64,000 bases of DNA from Pseudomonas pharyngis (GTDB taxonomy: Bacteria; Pseudomonadota; Gammaproteobacteria; Pseudomonadales; Pseudomonadaceae). The stretch covers positions 186,001-250,000 of the forward strand of contig NZ_BQID01000008.1 of assembly GCF_021602345.1 (NCBI RefSeq). Reading direction: 5' to 3'. Below are positions 52,937 to 62,292 of the stretch, one piece after another. Both the position numbers and the translations under genes were made by a program. Within the stretch, counting starts at the first letter, position 1, and the number at the start of each line of letters is the position of its first letter. Under the pieces are notes generated by a model, which saw only the letters and a program-made list of their open reading frames with translations, did not search any database and had not been told where the DNA came from.

Positions 52937-55180
52937 TCAACGGTACTCCGCCCCCGGCAACGGCGAGTCGCGCCAGAAGCGGCGTTGTTGACGCATCGAC
53001 CGGGCCGGCTCAAACCGCCCCAGTTGCAGATGAATGGCGCCCTGCTCGGCGCTGTCGTGGATGTGTATTCCCTGTTTGCGGTAGCGGGCGATGACCGTGG
53101 GGTGTGGATGGCCGAACGAGTTGCCCTGCCCTCGGGAAATCAGCACGGCCTGGGGCTGCAAAACCTTGAGCAAGGCCATCGATGAGGAACTGCGGCTGCC
53201 GTGATGCGGGGCTTGCAGCCACTGGGTCGGAACCGCCAGCGCGCTGTTGAGCAAATCCCGCTCGGCATTGGTGTCGATGTCACCGGTCAGCAGCAGCCGC
53301 TCGCCGTTGGCTTCGATCTGCAACACGCAGGAACGCTGGTTGCTGTCATGGGCTTCTGCCCATTGCCATAGATGAAAGGCAACGCCGTCCCACTGCCATT
53401 GTCGACCGCTTTCACAGGCTTCGGCGTTCAGCGCTTCGGCCAATCCATGCGGATCGCCGCTGATGACCCGGCTGACCGGCAATCCTTTCGCTACGGCGAG
53501 TGCGCCACCTGCGTGATCGGCATCAGCATGGCTGAGCAGCATCAGGTCGAATCGCTCGACGCCCAGCTTGTGCAGGGCTGGCAACACCACCCGCTCGCCG
53601 ACATCGAAATCGCCGAAGCGCGGGCCGCTGTCGTACAGCAAGGCGTGATGGCGCGTGCGGATCAGAATCGCCAGCCCTTGGCCGACGTCGAGTTGCCAGA
53701 CATCGGCGATACCTTCGTCCAGTCGTTCCCGCGGCGGGAATGCCAGCACCAGCAGCAACGGCCAGCCCAGCGGGCGCAAAGGAACGCCTCGGGGCAGCAA
53801 TAACAGCACTGCACCGATGCAACCCAGCGCCACGATCCAGCCCGGCATCGATTCTGCAACCCACGCCGGCCAGCGCCCGGCAATCAGGGCCAGTGCCCGG
53901 AACAATCCATCGATCAGTCCACCGGCCAGCCACAGCAGCCCTTCACCGACATAAGGAATTGGCAGCAACAAAGTCCCGAGCAACGCCGGCGGCAGCACCG
54001 CAAAACTGACCCACGGCACCGCCAGCAGATTGGCCAGCGGCCCGCTGAGACTGATCGGCAGACTCAACGCCAGCAGCACCGGGCACAATCCGATTGCGAT
54101 CAGCCACTGCGCGCGCGTCCAGGTTTGCCACCAGCGCCACGGCCCCAGACGGCCGCCGAAGGTGAAGATCAACACAGCCACCGCCGCGAAAGACAGCCAC
54201 AACCCCGGACGCAAGCTGGCCAGCGGATCCATCAACAACACGCCATTGAAGGCCAGCAGCAACGGCCACCATGCGCCGAGATGACGAAAGCGCAAACGCC
54301 ACAACAGCACCAGCGCAACCATCACGCAGGCCCGCCGGACCGGCACATCGAATCCGGCCAGCAAGCCGTAACCCAGCGCCGCCGTGAATGCCAGACCGCA
54401 CGCCCAAGGCAGCCAGGGCCAACGCAGCGGCCAAAATCCGAATCGGGCCAACCCGGCGACCAGCGCGTACATCAACGCTGCCAACAGCCCGATGTGCTGG
54501 CCGGAAATCACCAGCAGATGCACGGTGCCGGTGTCCTGCAAGATCTGCCAGTCTTCGCGACTGAGGCCGGAACCATCGCCGAGCACCAACGCGGCCAAGG
54601 CGCTGTTACGACCCTGGGCGTCAACGGCAAGCAGGCGCTGGCGAATACTGTCGCGCCAGGCCCACTGCGCCGGCGCCAGACGCTGGCCATCCTTCACCGT
54701 CCCGGTAGCACCAATGCGTTGCGCCAGCAGCCAGGCCTCGTAATCGAACGCATCCGGATTGAGCAAGCCACCGGGGCGCTTGAGCTTGACCGCCAATCGC
54801 CAGCGTTCGCCGCTTTTGACCTCAGGCCCGGCGTACCAGGCCAGGCGCATCAGCGACGGCAGCTTTTCGTGACGCGAGCGCGCATCGGCCAGCTCAAACC
54901 GCACGACGCCCTCGGCACTCTGCGGCAAGCCGACGACCCGGCCCTCCACCCAGCGCGTTTCGCCATCCAGCCGGGACGGCAGTCGATCATTCAACGCCAG
55001 TTGCGCGTTGAATCCCGCCCATGCGAATCCAAGCAGTAAAAACGCCAGTGGATAGCTGCGAAACGGCAGCAGCATCAGCGCCACCCACGGCAACACCAGC
55101 AATAACCCGACCGGCGGCAAGGCCGGTAAAAAAACCGCTGCCAGCAGACCGACCGCCAGCGCCATCATCCCTGTGCGCAT
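52937..55180 (-). CDS. comEC: ComEC/Rec2 family DNA internalization protein
   Basis: This 747-residue polytopic membrane protein moves single-stranded DNA across the inner membrane during natural transformation. It has an N-terminal DUF4131 OB-like region, the Competence domain with many helices (about 200-460; LLVISGQHIGLLAALMY) and a C-terminal metallo-beta-lactamase domain (LLSHADADHAGG, LLTGDIDTNAE, APHHGSRSSSS). The ligand set looks complete, so the nuclease may be active. ATG 55180 follows AAGGACGGGCTT; the frame from 55213 is rejected. Confidence 0.94.
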   Translation of the reverse strand: MRTGMMALAVGLLAAVFLPALPPVGLLLVLPWVALMLLPFRSYPLAFLLLGFAWAGFNAQLALNDRLPSRLDGETRWVEGRVVGLPQSAEGVVRFELADARSRHEKLPSLMRLAWYAGPEVKSGERWRLAVKLKRPGGLLNPDAFDYEAWLLAQRIGATGTVKDGQRLAPAQWAWRDSIRQRLLAVDAQGRNSALAALVLGDGSGLSREDWQILQDTGTVHLLVISGQHIGLLAALMYALVAGLARFGFWPLRWPWLPWACGLAFTAALGYGLLAGFDVPVRRACVMVALVLLWRLRFRHLGAWWPLLLAFNGVLLMDPLASLRPGLWLSFAAVAVLIFTFGGRLGPWRWWQTWTRAQWLIAIGLCPVLLALSLPISLSGPLANLLAVPWVSFAVLPPALLGTLLLPIPYVGEGLLWLAGGLIDGLFRALALIAGRWPAWVAESMPGWIVALGCIGAVLLLLPRGVPLRPLGWPLLLVLAFPPRERLDEGIADVWQLDVGQGLAILIRTRHHALLYDSGPRFGDFDVGERVVLPALHKLGVERFDLMLLSHADADHAGGALAVAKGLPVSRVISGDPHGLAEALNAEACESGRQWQWDGVAFHLWQWAEAHDSNQRSCVLQIEANGERLLLTGDIDTNAERDLLNSALAVPTQWLQAPHHGSRSSSSMALLKVLQPQAVLISRGQGNSFGHPHPTVIARYRKQGIHIHDSAEQGAIHLQLGRFEPARSMRQQRRFWRDSPLPGAEYR

Positions 55181-55316
55181 AAGCCCGTCCTTGAGAGTCC
55201 CACCTTCAGGCATAGCGGTTGCGGGGCACGGGCGTCGTTATCAATTGTCACAAAGTCTGAATGGGCGGTTCGTAGAATCCAGACATACTTGCCGCCTTAA
55301 CCGACCGAGAAGCCTT

Positions 55317-55835
55317 ATGCCCCGGCGCTTATTCAAACGTTACATGCCCGATCCGACGAGCATCAGGGAACACAAATCCTTACGCTTTCTCGGCACGTTG
55401 CTGCATGACCCGAACCTCTGGCACCTAAACCGACACTCGGTGGCCCGCGCCATGGCCGTTGGTCTGTTCGCCGCGTTCCTGCCGATTCCCGCACAAATGC
55501 TGGTGGCCGCCGTACTTGCGATCATGGTGCGCGGCAACATGCCGATTGCCGTCAGCCTGGTCTGGCTGACCAATCCGATCACCATGCCGGCGGTGTTCTT
55601 CTGCACCTATCAGGCCGGGGCCTGGCTGATGGATGTTCCCGCCCGCACACTTCCAGACGAATTGACCTGGGAATGGATCAGCGGCGAGCTTTCGACCCTG
55701 TGGCAACCGTTCCTGCTGGGTTCGGTGGTGGTCGGGCTGGCACTGGGCGCCCTCGCCTACTGTCTGGTGATGCTGTACTGGCGCTGGTGGGTGGCCCGGC
55801 AATGGGCGCGGCGCAAGAAAAGTCGCATGCGCTGA
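55317..55835 (+). CDS. DUF2062 domain-containing membrane protein
   Basis: This 172-residue protein has about three membrane helices (near 47-70, 78-100 and 138-163) and the DUF2062 signature HSVARAMAVGLFAAFLPIP followed by VWLTNPITMPAVFF. The function is unknown. ATG 55317 is the family start; the frame upstream to 55173 overlaps comEC. The stop codon lies inside the left arm of the terminator hairpin that follows. Confidence 0.93.
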   Translation: MPRRLFKRYMPDPTSIREHKSLRFLGTLLHDPNLWHLNRHSVARAMAVGLFAAFLPIPAQMLVAAVLAIMVRGNMPIAVSLVWLTNPITMPAVFFCTYQAGAWLMDVPARTLPDELTWEWISGELSTLWQPFLLGSVVVGLALGALAYCLVMLYWRWWVARQWARRKKSRMR

Positions 55836-55878
55836 ATGCAAAACGGCCTCCACTGTGGGAGGCCGTTTTGCATTCAGC
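55831..55878. terminator. Bidirectional terminator, 21-bp perfect stem
   Basis: Perfect 21-bp arms at 55831-55851 and 55858-55878 surround a 6-nt loop between convergent genes. The stem includes GCAAAACGGCCTCC, so each direction ends in a T-containing arm. The stop codon of the DUF2062 gene (55833-55835) is within it. Confidence 0.9.
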
Positions 55879-55888
55879 ATTGAAGAAA

Positions 55889-56668
55889 TCAGGTACGCAT
55901 TCCGCGCCCGCTCACCAGCAGCCGTGCGCAACCGAAATACAGCGCCACGGTCGCCACCAGCATGAAAGTGATCGCGATACCGATGCGGATGTCCGACACA
56001 CCGAGGATGCCGTAACGGAAGGCGTTGACCATGTGCAGCACCGGGTTGGCCAGCGACACGGTCTGCCAGAACGGCGGCAGCAAGGTGATCGAATAGAACA
56101 CACCGCCAAGGTAGGTCAACGGGGTCAGCACGAAGGTCGGGATGATCGAGATGTCATCGAAGTTGCGCGCGAACACCGCGTTGATGAAGCCCAGCAGCGA
56201 GAAGATCGTCGCCGTCAGCACCACCACCAGAACGGTCACGCCCAGGTGATGCACCTGCAGACTGGTAAAGAACAACGACAGAATCGTCACGATGACGCCC
56301 ACCATCAAGCCACGCAGTACGCCGCCAAGGGTGTAGCCGATCAGGATCGTATGCGGTGAAACCGGCGACACCATCAACTCTTCGATGGAGCGCTGGAACT
56401 TGCTGCCGAAGAAGCTCGACACCACGTTGCCGTAAGAGTTGGTGATCACCGACATCATGATCAGCCCCGGCACGATGTACTCCATGTAGGTGAAACCGCC
56501 CATGTCGCCGATCTGCCGACCGATCAGGTTACCGAAGATCACGAAATACAGAACCATGGTGATCGCCGGCGGCAGCAGGGTCTGCGGCCAGATCCGGGTG
56601 AAGCGTCTGACTTCGCGGTAAACGATGGTGTTAAGGGCAACGAGGTTGGGGCGCAGCTCGGAACTCAT
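55889..56668 (-). CDS. ABC-2 type exporter permease (YadH-like)
   Basis: This 259-residue integral membrane protein should have six helices. The ABC-2 signature is GVFYSITLLPPFWQTVSLANP near the C-terminal third, with SSFFGSKFQRSIEELMVSPV earlier. It resembles E. coli YadH and NodJ-type exporters. Its ATG overlaps the ATPase stop codon (ATGA). The substrate is unknown. Confidence 0.94.
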   Translation of the reverse strand: MSSELRPNLVALNTIVYREVRRFTRIWPQTLLPPAITMVLYFVIFGNLIGRQIGDMGGFTYMEYIVPGLIMMSVITNSYGNVVSSFFGSKFQRSIEELMVSPVSPHTILIGYTLGGVLRGLMVGVIVTILSLFFTSLQVHHLGVTVLVVVLTATIFSLLGFINAVFARNFDDISIIPTFVLTPLTYLGGVFYSITLLPPFWQTVSLANPVLHMVNAFRYGILGVSDIRIGIAITFMLVATVALYFGCARLLVSGRGMRT

Positions 56669-57597
56669 ACCGCCACCTTCGACAGATTCTTCTCCACCAG
56701 GGACACGAACAGCTCCTCAAGGCGATTGGTTTTATTGCGCAGGCTCAGCACTTCGATGTTCTGCAGGGCCAGTTGGCCGAACAACGCGGTGATGCCCATG
56801 GACTTGTCGACCTGAACCTCCAGGGTATGGCCGTCCACCAGGCGCGCCGGATAGCCCGCCAGTTGCGGCGCAGCACTCAGGCCGTTTTTCAGATCCAGCA
56901 GGAAGGTTTCCACATGCAGCTGGCCGAGCAGCTGACGCATGCTGGTGTTCTCGACGATGGTGCCGTGGTCGATGATGCCGATGTTGCGGCACAACTGCTC
57001 AGCCTCTTCCAGGTAGTGGGTGGTGAGGATGATGGTGATGCCTTTCTGGTTCAGTTCGGTGAGGAACGTCCACATCGAACGACGCAGTTCGATGTCGACG
57101 CCGGCAGTCGGTTCGTCGAGGATCAGCAGACGCGGTTCATGCACCAGCGCACGGGCGATCATCAGACGCCGCTTCATGCCGCCGGACAGCGAACGCGACG
57201 GCACATCGCGCTTGTCCCAAAGGCCGAGCTGGGTCAGGTACTGCTCGGCGCGTTCCTTGGCGACCTTCGCCGGAATGCCGTAGTAACCGGCCTGGGTCAC
57301 GACGATGTCGAACGTCTTTTCGAACTGGTTGAAGTTGAACTCCTGGGGCACCACGCCGATCGAGCGCTTGAGCGCCGCCGGGTTCTTGTCCAGGTCGTGG
57401 CCGAAGATATTCACGGTGCCGCTGGTCTTGTTGACCAGGGTCGAGAGGATGCCGATCGTCGTGGATTTGCCGGCGCCGTTGGGGCCGAGCAAGGCGAAGA
57501 AGTCACCTTCGGCGACGTCCAGATCGATACCACTCAAGGCCTGGAACCCGTTGCCGTAGGTTTTGGTTAGCTGCCGGATGGACAGAGCGGAACTCAT
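56665..57597 (-). CDS. ABC exporter ATP-binding protein (YadG-like)
   Basis: This 310-residue ATPase has Walker A GPNGAGKST, signature LSGGMKRRL, Walker B LLILDEPTAGVD and the H-loop in TTHYLEEAE. ATG 57597 (MSSALSIRQLTKTYGNGF) starts the domain; the 35 codons to 57702 are not conserved. It is paired with the YadH-like permease. The homologous pair is found in most gammaproteobacteria without a firm function. Confidence 0.94.
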   Translation of the reverse strand: MSSALSIRQLTKTYGNGFQALSGIDLDVAEGDFFALLGPNGAGKSTTIGILSTLVNKTSGTVNIFGHDLDKNPAALKRSIGVVPQEFNFNQFEKTFDIVVTQAGYYGIPAKVAKERAEQYLTQLGLWDKRDVPSRSLSGGMKRRLMIARALVHEPRLLILDEPTAGVDIELRRSMWTFLTELNQKGITIILTTHYLEEAEQLCRNIGIIDHGTIVENTSMRQLLGQLHVETFLLDLKNGLSAAPQLAGYPARLVDGHTLEVQVDKSMGITALFGQLALQNIEVLSLRNKTNRLEELFVSLVEKNLSKVAV

Positions 57598-57730
57598 ATC
57601 GGATTTACGCACCCAGTAAGGAAAAAAGGACTGATAAAAGGCCGGCGGCGAGGAAGACAACCGCAGCGCTCGAGCGCAATGGTGCTTGCCGTCGCCGCAC
57701 AAGTACAGTCAAGTGTGTCGATAGTAGGTA

Positions 57731-58354
57731 TTAAGTCAACGCGGTCATGACAGCTTTCTGATACGCCGGACGCTGTTTCAACCGCGCATACCAGGCCTCA
57801 AGGTTCGGCTGTGGCGCGCGCTCGATCGGCATCTCGAACCAGGCATAAATGAAACTGCCGAGCGGGATATCGCCCATGCCGATTTCACTCCCGGACAGAT
57901 ACGGCTGGTGCTTCAGTGCCTGATCGGCCATCGCCAGCAAGCCGTCACATTCCTTGATCGCCGCGTGGATGGCCGGCCAGTCCTGCTTGTCTGCCGGGGT
58001 ACGCAGAACGCCCCAGAACACTGTGCGAAACGGTCCGGCAAAACTGGAAGTCGTCCAGTCCATCCACTTGTCAGCGGTAGCGCGGGTCTGCGGATCCGCC
58101 GGATACCACGAAGTATCGGCCGCATGTTTTGCCAGCAGGTAACGCACGATGGCATTCGATTCCCACAGCACAAAACCGTCGTCCTGAATCACCGGCACTC
58201 GCCCGTTCGGGTTCATCGCCCGGTACTCCGGTGTGTCGACCACACCAAACGCGCCACCGGCATCGATGGCCTCGTAGGCCAGTCCGAGCTCTTCGGCAGC
58301 CCACAACGGCTTTCTGACATTCGACGAATTCTTGCGACCCCAGATCTTCAGCAT
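57731..58354 (-). CDS. Glutathione S-transferase family protein
   Basis: This 207-residue GST has an N-terminal thioredoxin-like domain (MLKIWGRKNSSNVRKPLW, then NPNGRVPVIQDDGFVLWESNAI with the cis-Pro and Glu-Ser glutathione motifs) and an all-helical C-terminal domain. The serine pair in KNSSNVRK is at the usual catalytic position. ATG 58354 is chosen because the fold starts there; the frame to 58510 overlaps the neighbouring gene. The substrate is unknown. Confidence 0.93.
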   Translation of the reverse strand: MLKIWGRKNSSNVRKPLWAAEELGLAYEAIDAGGAFGVVDTPEYRAMNPNGRVPVIQDDGFVLWESNAIVRYLLAKHAADTSWYPADPQTRATADKWMDWTTSSFAGPFRTVFWGVLRTPADKQDWPAIHAAIKECDGLLAMADQALKHQPYLSGSEIGMGDIPLGSFIYAWFEMPIERAPQPNLEAWYARLKQRPAYQKAVMTALT

Positions 58355-58397
58355 GACCGCCTCTTTTCCAGTAAATGGGCAGGCAGCATACGCCGGA

Positions 58398-59057
58398 TCA
58401 GAGGCTGCCGACATCACCGCGCATGTCACTGGACAGTGGCTTCTGCTGATCGTTGAACAGGTGCGGATAACATTTCTGCAGATGTTCGAAGAAAAAAGAT
58501 TCCGGTACATCGGCGAACTGGCCGTGATCGACCAGGTACTCCATCAGCAGCGCGCCATCGCTGTTGTACGGGTGAAAAACGCTGTCGTTCATGCCGTCGA
58601 ATTCCAGCGGCGCAACGTTGAACATTTCGCAGAGCTTCTGGTTGAACGCGGGCGTGGCTTTCACCCAGCGATCATTGAGAAACAGCTCGGTATAACCATG
58701 CATGGCGAACACTTCGCTTCTCAGCAGTTCAAGCAGACGCGGCGTCGACAGATGATTTTTCACATCCGCCAGTCCGATGCGTGCGGGGATCCCGCAATGG
58801 CGCGCGCAACCGGCGAGCAACGTGGCCTTGGGCACGCAATAACTCTCACCTGCCGCCAGCGCGTAGCTGCCGCGCAAGGTCTGCGGGTCGCGGCTGAAGG
58901 TGTACATGTTGTAACGCACCGCCTCGCGCACGGCGTAATAAAGACTGATCGCCTGCGCGAGCGGATCGCGACTGGCACCACGGTGCTGCTCGGCGAACTC
59001 CACCACCGAGGGGTGGTCACTATCGATGAAGCGGCCGGGGCTCAGATACTCGTGCAT
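58398..59057 (-). CDS. Transglutaminase-like domain protein
   Basis: This 219-residue protein has the transglutaminase/protease-like core: the cysteine in ESYCVPKATLLAGCARHCGIPAR and the histidine in MHGYTELFLNDRW. The usual aspartate after the tryptophan (typically D-P-T) is replaced here by WVKATPAFN, so the triad may be incomplete or shifted. ATG 59057 with GGAGAATG upstream is the start. It is a single gene diverging from fadE; the function is unknown. Confidence 0.88.
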   Translation of the reverse strand: MHEYLSPGRFIDSDHPSVVEFAEQHRGASRDPLAQAISLYYAVREAVRYNMYTFSRDPQTLRGSYALAAGESYCVPKATLLAGCARHCGIPARIGLADVKNHLSTPRLLELLRSEVFAMHGYTELFLNDRWVKATPAFNQKLCEMFNVAPLEFDGMNDSVFHPYNSDGALLMEYLVDHGQFADVPESFFFEHLQKCYPHLFNDQQKPLSSDMRGDVGSL

Positions 59058-59305
59058 GACGACATTCTCCTGATTGAGCCCCGAGTCTAGCGAGAGGTTC
59101 AGCACAGAGATAACGACGTTTCGGCCAAACATGCACGCAAAGACGCGGAAGCGGCGAACGATTTCCCACGCGTGTTGCCCACCGAACCTACAAAAGACAT
59201 CCGGGGTTTCCCACGATTTCAATCACCTTGCTCTGACCGCCCCGTTTTGCAGATGCCGTCTAAGCTCTGGAGGGTCGGTTCGCCCTGGTTCACGGAGGAT
59301 TAAAT

Positions 59306-61753
59306 ATGCTGTTGTTGTGGATACTGGTTCTGATCGTCGGCGTGGCGTATCTGGCCCACCGGCGCATCGCCCCGCTGCCCGCGCTGGGCATCGTTGCCGC
59401 TTACCTGTTGGCGATGGGAATTTTCAGCCACGCACCGGGCTGGTTGCTGCTGATTTTCTGGGTGGTGCTGGCCCTGGTGGCCGCCCCGTTGCTGTTGCCT
59501 GACCTGCGCCGTAAACACTTCACCGCGCCGCTGTTCAGTTGGTTCCAGAAAACCCTGCCACCGATGTCGCAGACCGAGCGCGACGCGATCGACGCCGGCA
59601 CGGTGTGGTGGGACGGCGAACTGTTCAGCGGCCGTCCGGACTGGGACAAGCTGCTGTCCTATCCCAAAGTGCAACTGAGTGAAGAAGAACAGGCATTCAT
59701 CGACGGCCCGACCGAAGAGCTCTGCGCCATGGTCACCGACTGGCAGATCGGCCAGTCGATGGACCTGCCGCCGGAAGCCTGGACTCACATCAAGGAACAC
59801 GGTTTCTTCGCCCTGATCATTCCCAAGGAATTCGGCGGCAAGGGTTTCTCCGCCTACGCCCACTCCCAGGTGGCGATGAAACTGGCGACCCGCAGCGGCG
59901 ACCTCGCCTCCACTGTGATGGTGCCAAACTCCCTCGGCCCGGCCGAACTGCTGCTGCATTACGGCACCGACGAACAACGCAATCATTACCTGCCACGGCT
60001 GGCCCGGGGCGACGACATTCCGTGCTTTGCTTTGACCGGCCCGCTTGCCGGCTCCGACGCCGGCGCCATGCCCGACACCGGGATCATCTGCAAGGGTGAA
60101 TGGGAAGGCCAGGAAACCCTCGGCCTGCGCTTGAACTGGGAAAAACGCTACATCACCCTCGGCCCGGTCGCGACCTTGCTCGGCCTGGCCTTCAAGGCCT
60201 ATGACCCGGATCACCTGCTCGGCGACAAGGAAGACCTCGGCATCAGCCTCGCGCTGATCCCGACCGACACCCCCGGCGTGGAAATCGGTCGTCGCCACCT
60301 GCCGCTGGGCGCTGCGTTCATGAACGGCCCGAACTCCGGCAAGGACGTATTCATCCCGCTGGACTTCCTCATCGGCGGCCAGGACATGCTCGGCAAAGGC
60401 TGGATGATGCTGATGAACTGCCTGTCGGTCGGGCGTTCTATCTCGCTGCCGGCAGTGGGTACCGGCGCGGCCAAGTTCACCAGTCTGGTAACCGGGCAGT
60501 ACGCGCAGATTCGCGAGCAGTTCAACGTGCCACTCTCAGCATTCGAAGGCATCCAGGAAGCCATGGCGCGGATCGGCGGCAACGCCTGGATGATGGACGC
60601 CGCACGGATGCTGACCGCCAACGCGGTGGATCTGGGCGAGAAGCCTTCCGTGCTGTCGGCGATCCTCAAGTACCACCTCACCGAACGCGGTCGCGAGTGC
60701 ATCAGCCACGCCATGGACGTACACGGCGGCAAGGCGATCATCATGGGCCCGAACAACTACCTGGGTCGCAGCTGGAACGGCGCGCCGATCTTCATCACCG
60801 TGGAAGGCGCGAACATTCTTTCGCGCAACCTGATGATCTTCGGCCAGGGCGCCATCCGCTGCCATCCGTTCGTACTCAAGGAAATGGCCCTCGCCGGACG
60901 CGAGGACAAGGACCAGGCACTCAAGGAATTCGATGGCCTGCTGCTCAAGCACATCGGCTTTGCCGTGAGCAACGCCGCCAGCACCCTGGTGTTGAACCTT
61001 GGCTTCGGCCATTTCGAACATGCGCCGGGAGACAAGCTCAGCCAGGGCTATTTCCGTGCGCTGAACCGTCAGGCTGCCGCGTTTGCCATGCTTGCCGACC
61101 TGAGCATGATGTTGCTGGGTGGCGAACTGAAACGCCGCGAGCGTCTGTCGGCACGATTGGGCGATGTGCTGAGCAACCTGTATCTGGCGTCGGCGGCGCT
61201 CAAGCGTTATCACGACCTCGATTCCCCGGCGTACATGGAACCGCTGTTCAGATGGGCCATGGAAGAAAGCCTCGGCCAGTCGGAAAAGGCGCTGGATGAA
61301 CTGCTGACCAACTTCCCGAACCGAGTCTTTGGCTGCCTGTTGCGCGTGATCGTGTTCCCGTTCGGCCGCCGTCACAAAGGGCCTTCGGACAAACTCGGTG
61401 CCGAGGTGGCTGCGGTCATCGGCCGGGCCAAGGGCGATCCAGCGCTGGAAGAACTGCTTGCCGGCTGCTATCGCCCGCAATCGACCGATGATGCAGTCGG
61501 TGCGCTGCAACACGCCTGCGATCAACTGAACGCTGCGCAACCGCTGCACAAGAAATTGCACTCGTCGCTCAAGAGCGGTCAGGTCAAACCGGTAGCTGGT
61601 GAACACGCCATCGATGCGGCACTGGAAGCCGGGGTGTTGCAGGCCGTGGAAGCCCAGACCCTGCGTGATGCCGAAGCGGCGCGGCGCAAGGTGATCGATG
61701 TCGATGATTTCGACAAGGAGCAACTCAAACCCGCGGAAGGCAAAATCCGCTGA
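59306..61753 (+). CDS. fadE: Acyl-CoA dehydrogenase FadE
   Basis: This 815-residue FAD enzyme catalyses the first step of fatty-acid beta-oxidation. It begins with two membrane helices (about 1-60), then the acyl-CoA dehydrogenase N, middle and C domains (PKEFGGKGFSAYAHSQVAMKL; CFALTGPLAGSDAGAMPDTG; QVHGGKAI-like VHGGKAIIMGPNN). A C-terminal DUF1974 region is present, as in E. coli FadE (814). The ribosome-binding site ACGGAGGATTAAAT precedes ATG 59306. Electrons go to ETF and then to ETF-QO, whose gene opens this window. Confidence 0.95.
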   Translation: MLLLWILVLIVGVAYLAHRRIAPLPALGIVAAYLLAMGIFSHAPGWLLLIFWVVLALVAAPLLLPDLRRKHFTAPLFSWFQKTLPPMSQTERDAIDAGTVWWDGELFSGRPDWDKLLSYPKVQLSEEEQAFIDGPTEELCAMVTDWQIGQSMDLPPEAWTHIKEHGFFALIIPKEFGGKGFSAYAHSQVAMKLATRSGDLASTVMVPNSLGPAELLLHYGTDEQRNHYLPRLARGDDIPCFALTGPLAGSDAGAMPDTGIICKGEWEGQETLGLRLNWEKRYITLGPVATLLGLAFKAYDPDHLLGDKEDLGISLALIPTDTPGVEIGRRHLPLGAAFMNGPNSGKDVFIPLDFLIGGQDMLGKGWMMLMNCLSVGRSISLPAVGTGAAKFTSLVTGQYAQIREQFNVPLSAFEGIQEAMARIGGNAWMMDAARMLTANAVDLGEKPSVLSAILKYHLTERGRECISHAMDVHGGKAIIMGPNNYLGRSWNGAPIFITVEGANILSRNLMIFGQGAIRCHPFVLKEMALAGREDKDQALKEFDGLLLKHIGFAVSNAASTLVLNLGFGHFEHAPGDKLSQGYFRALNRQAAAFAMLADLSMMLLGGELKRRERLSARLGDVLSNLYLASAALKRYHDLDSPAYMEPLFRWAMEESLGQSEKALDELLTNFPNRVFGCLLRVIVFPFGRRHKGPSDKLGAEVAAVIGRAKGDPALEELLAGCYRPQSTDDAVGALQHACDQLNAAQPLHKKLHSSLKSGQVKPVAGEHAIDAALEAGVLQAVEAQTLRDAEAARRKVIDVDDFDKEQLKPAEGKIR

Positions 61754-61766
61754 TCCCTTCAATCAG

Positions 61767-61810
61767 TGAAAAACGGGCGCGGGCGCTTTATACTCCCGCG
61801 CCCGTTTTGC
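61767..61810 (+). terminator. Terminator after fadE
   Basis: AAAACGGGCGCGGG and its exact inverse (61770-61783 and 61795-61808) flank an 11-nt loop, ending in TTTT. The loop contains TATACT (61789-61794), a possible -10 box of the next gene. Confidence 0.82.
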
Positions 61811-61827
61811 TCTTGAGGACTTATCTC

Positions 61828-62235
61828 GTGTCCAACGTCGTTGCCGATCATCTGGTTTTGCTCGACCATCTGCGCAGTATCCTGGTCGCCGTAGGTGAGG
61901 CCGATCAGGTTCCCGAAGAAAGCCATGCCCTGTTCCTGGAGCGTTTCGACGAACTGCTGGCGTCACTGCCGATCGAGCCAATCGAAAGCCAATACCTGGG
62001 CCAGGACATCCTGACTCAAGTGATTACCCGTTACCCGCAAATTGCCCACCTGATCCCGCGGGATCTGCTGTGGTTCTTCGCCGGCGACTGCCTGCATTAC
62101 CTGTCCGACGAAGAAATCGACATGTATCAGGCGCTGGAAGAACGCCGCTACGAAGCCGAACAGAACGACGAACCGTTCGACTGGAACCAGGAAAAACAGC
62201 TGCTGGCGATGTCCGCCCAGGACAGCAAGCACTGA
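61828..62235 (+). CDS. PA2817 family protein
   Basis: This 135-residue acidic protein matches a Pseudomonas family known only by the P. aeruginosa locus name and commonly found beside fadE. I choose GTG 61828 (MSNVVADHLVLLDHLRSIL), preceded by GAGGACTTATCTC; the TTG at 61807 lies in the terminator. There are no membrane helices or known motifs; the sequence is largely helical by eye. The function is unknown. Confidence 0.85.
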   Translation: MSNVVADHLVLLDHLRSILVAVGEADQVPEESHALFLERFDELLASLPIEPIESQYLGQDILTQVITRYPQIAHLIPRDLLWFFAGDCLHYLSDEEIDMYQALEERRYEAEQNDEPFDWNQEKQLLAMSAQDSKH

Positions 62236-62250
62236 TATTCCCCGGTAATG

Positions 62251-62285
62251 AAAAGGCCCGCATGGTGATCCATGCGGGCCTTTTT
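62251..62285. terminator. Bidirectional terminator between PA2817-type gene and lysR
   Basis: AAAAGGCCCGCATGG and its inverse surround TGAT, followed by T5. It lies between convergent genes. Confidence 0.9.
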
Positions 62286-62292
62286 CATGGGG

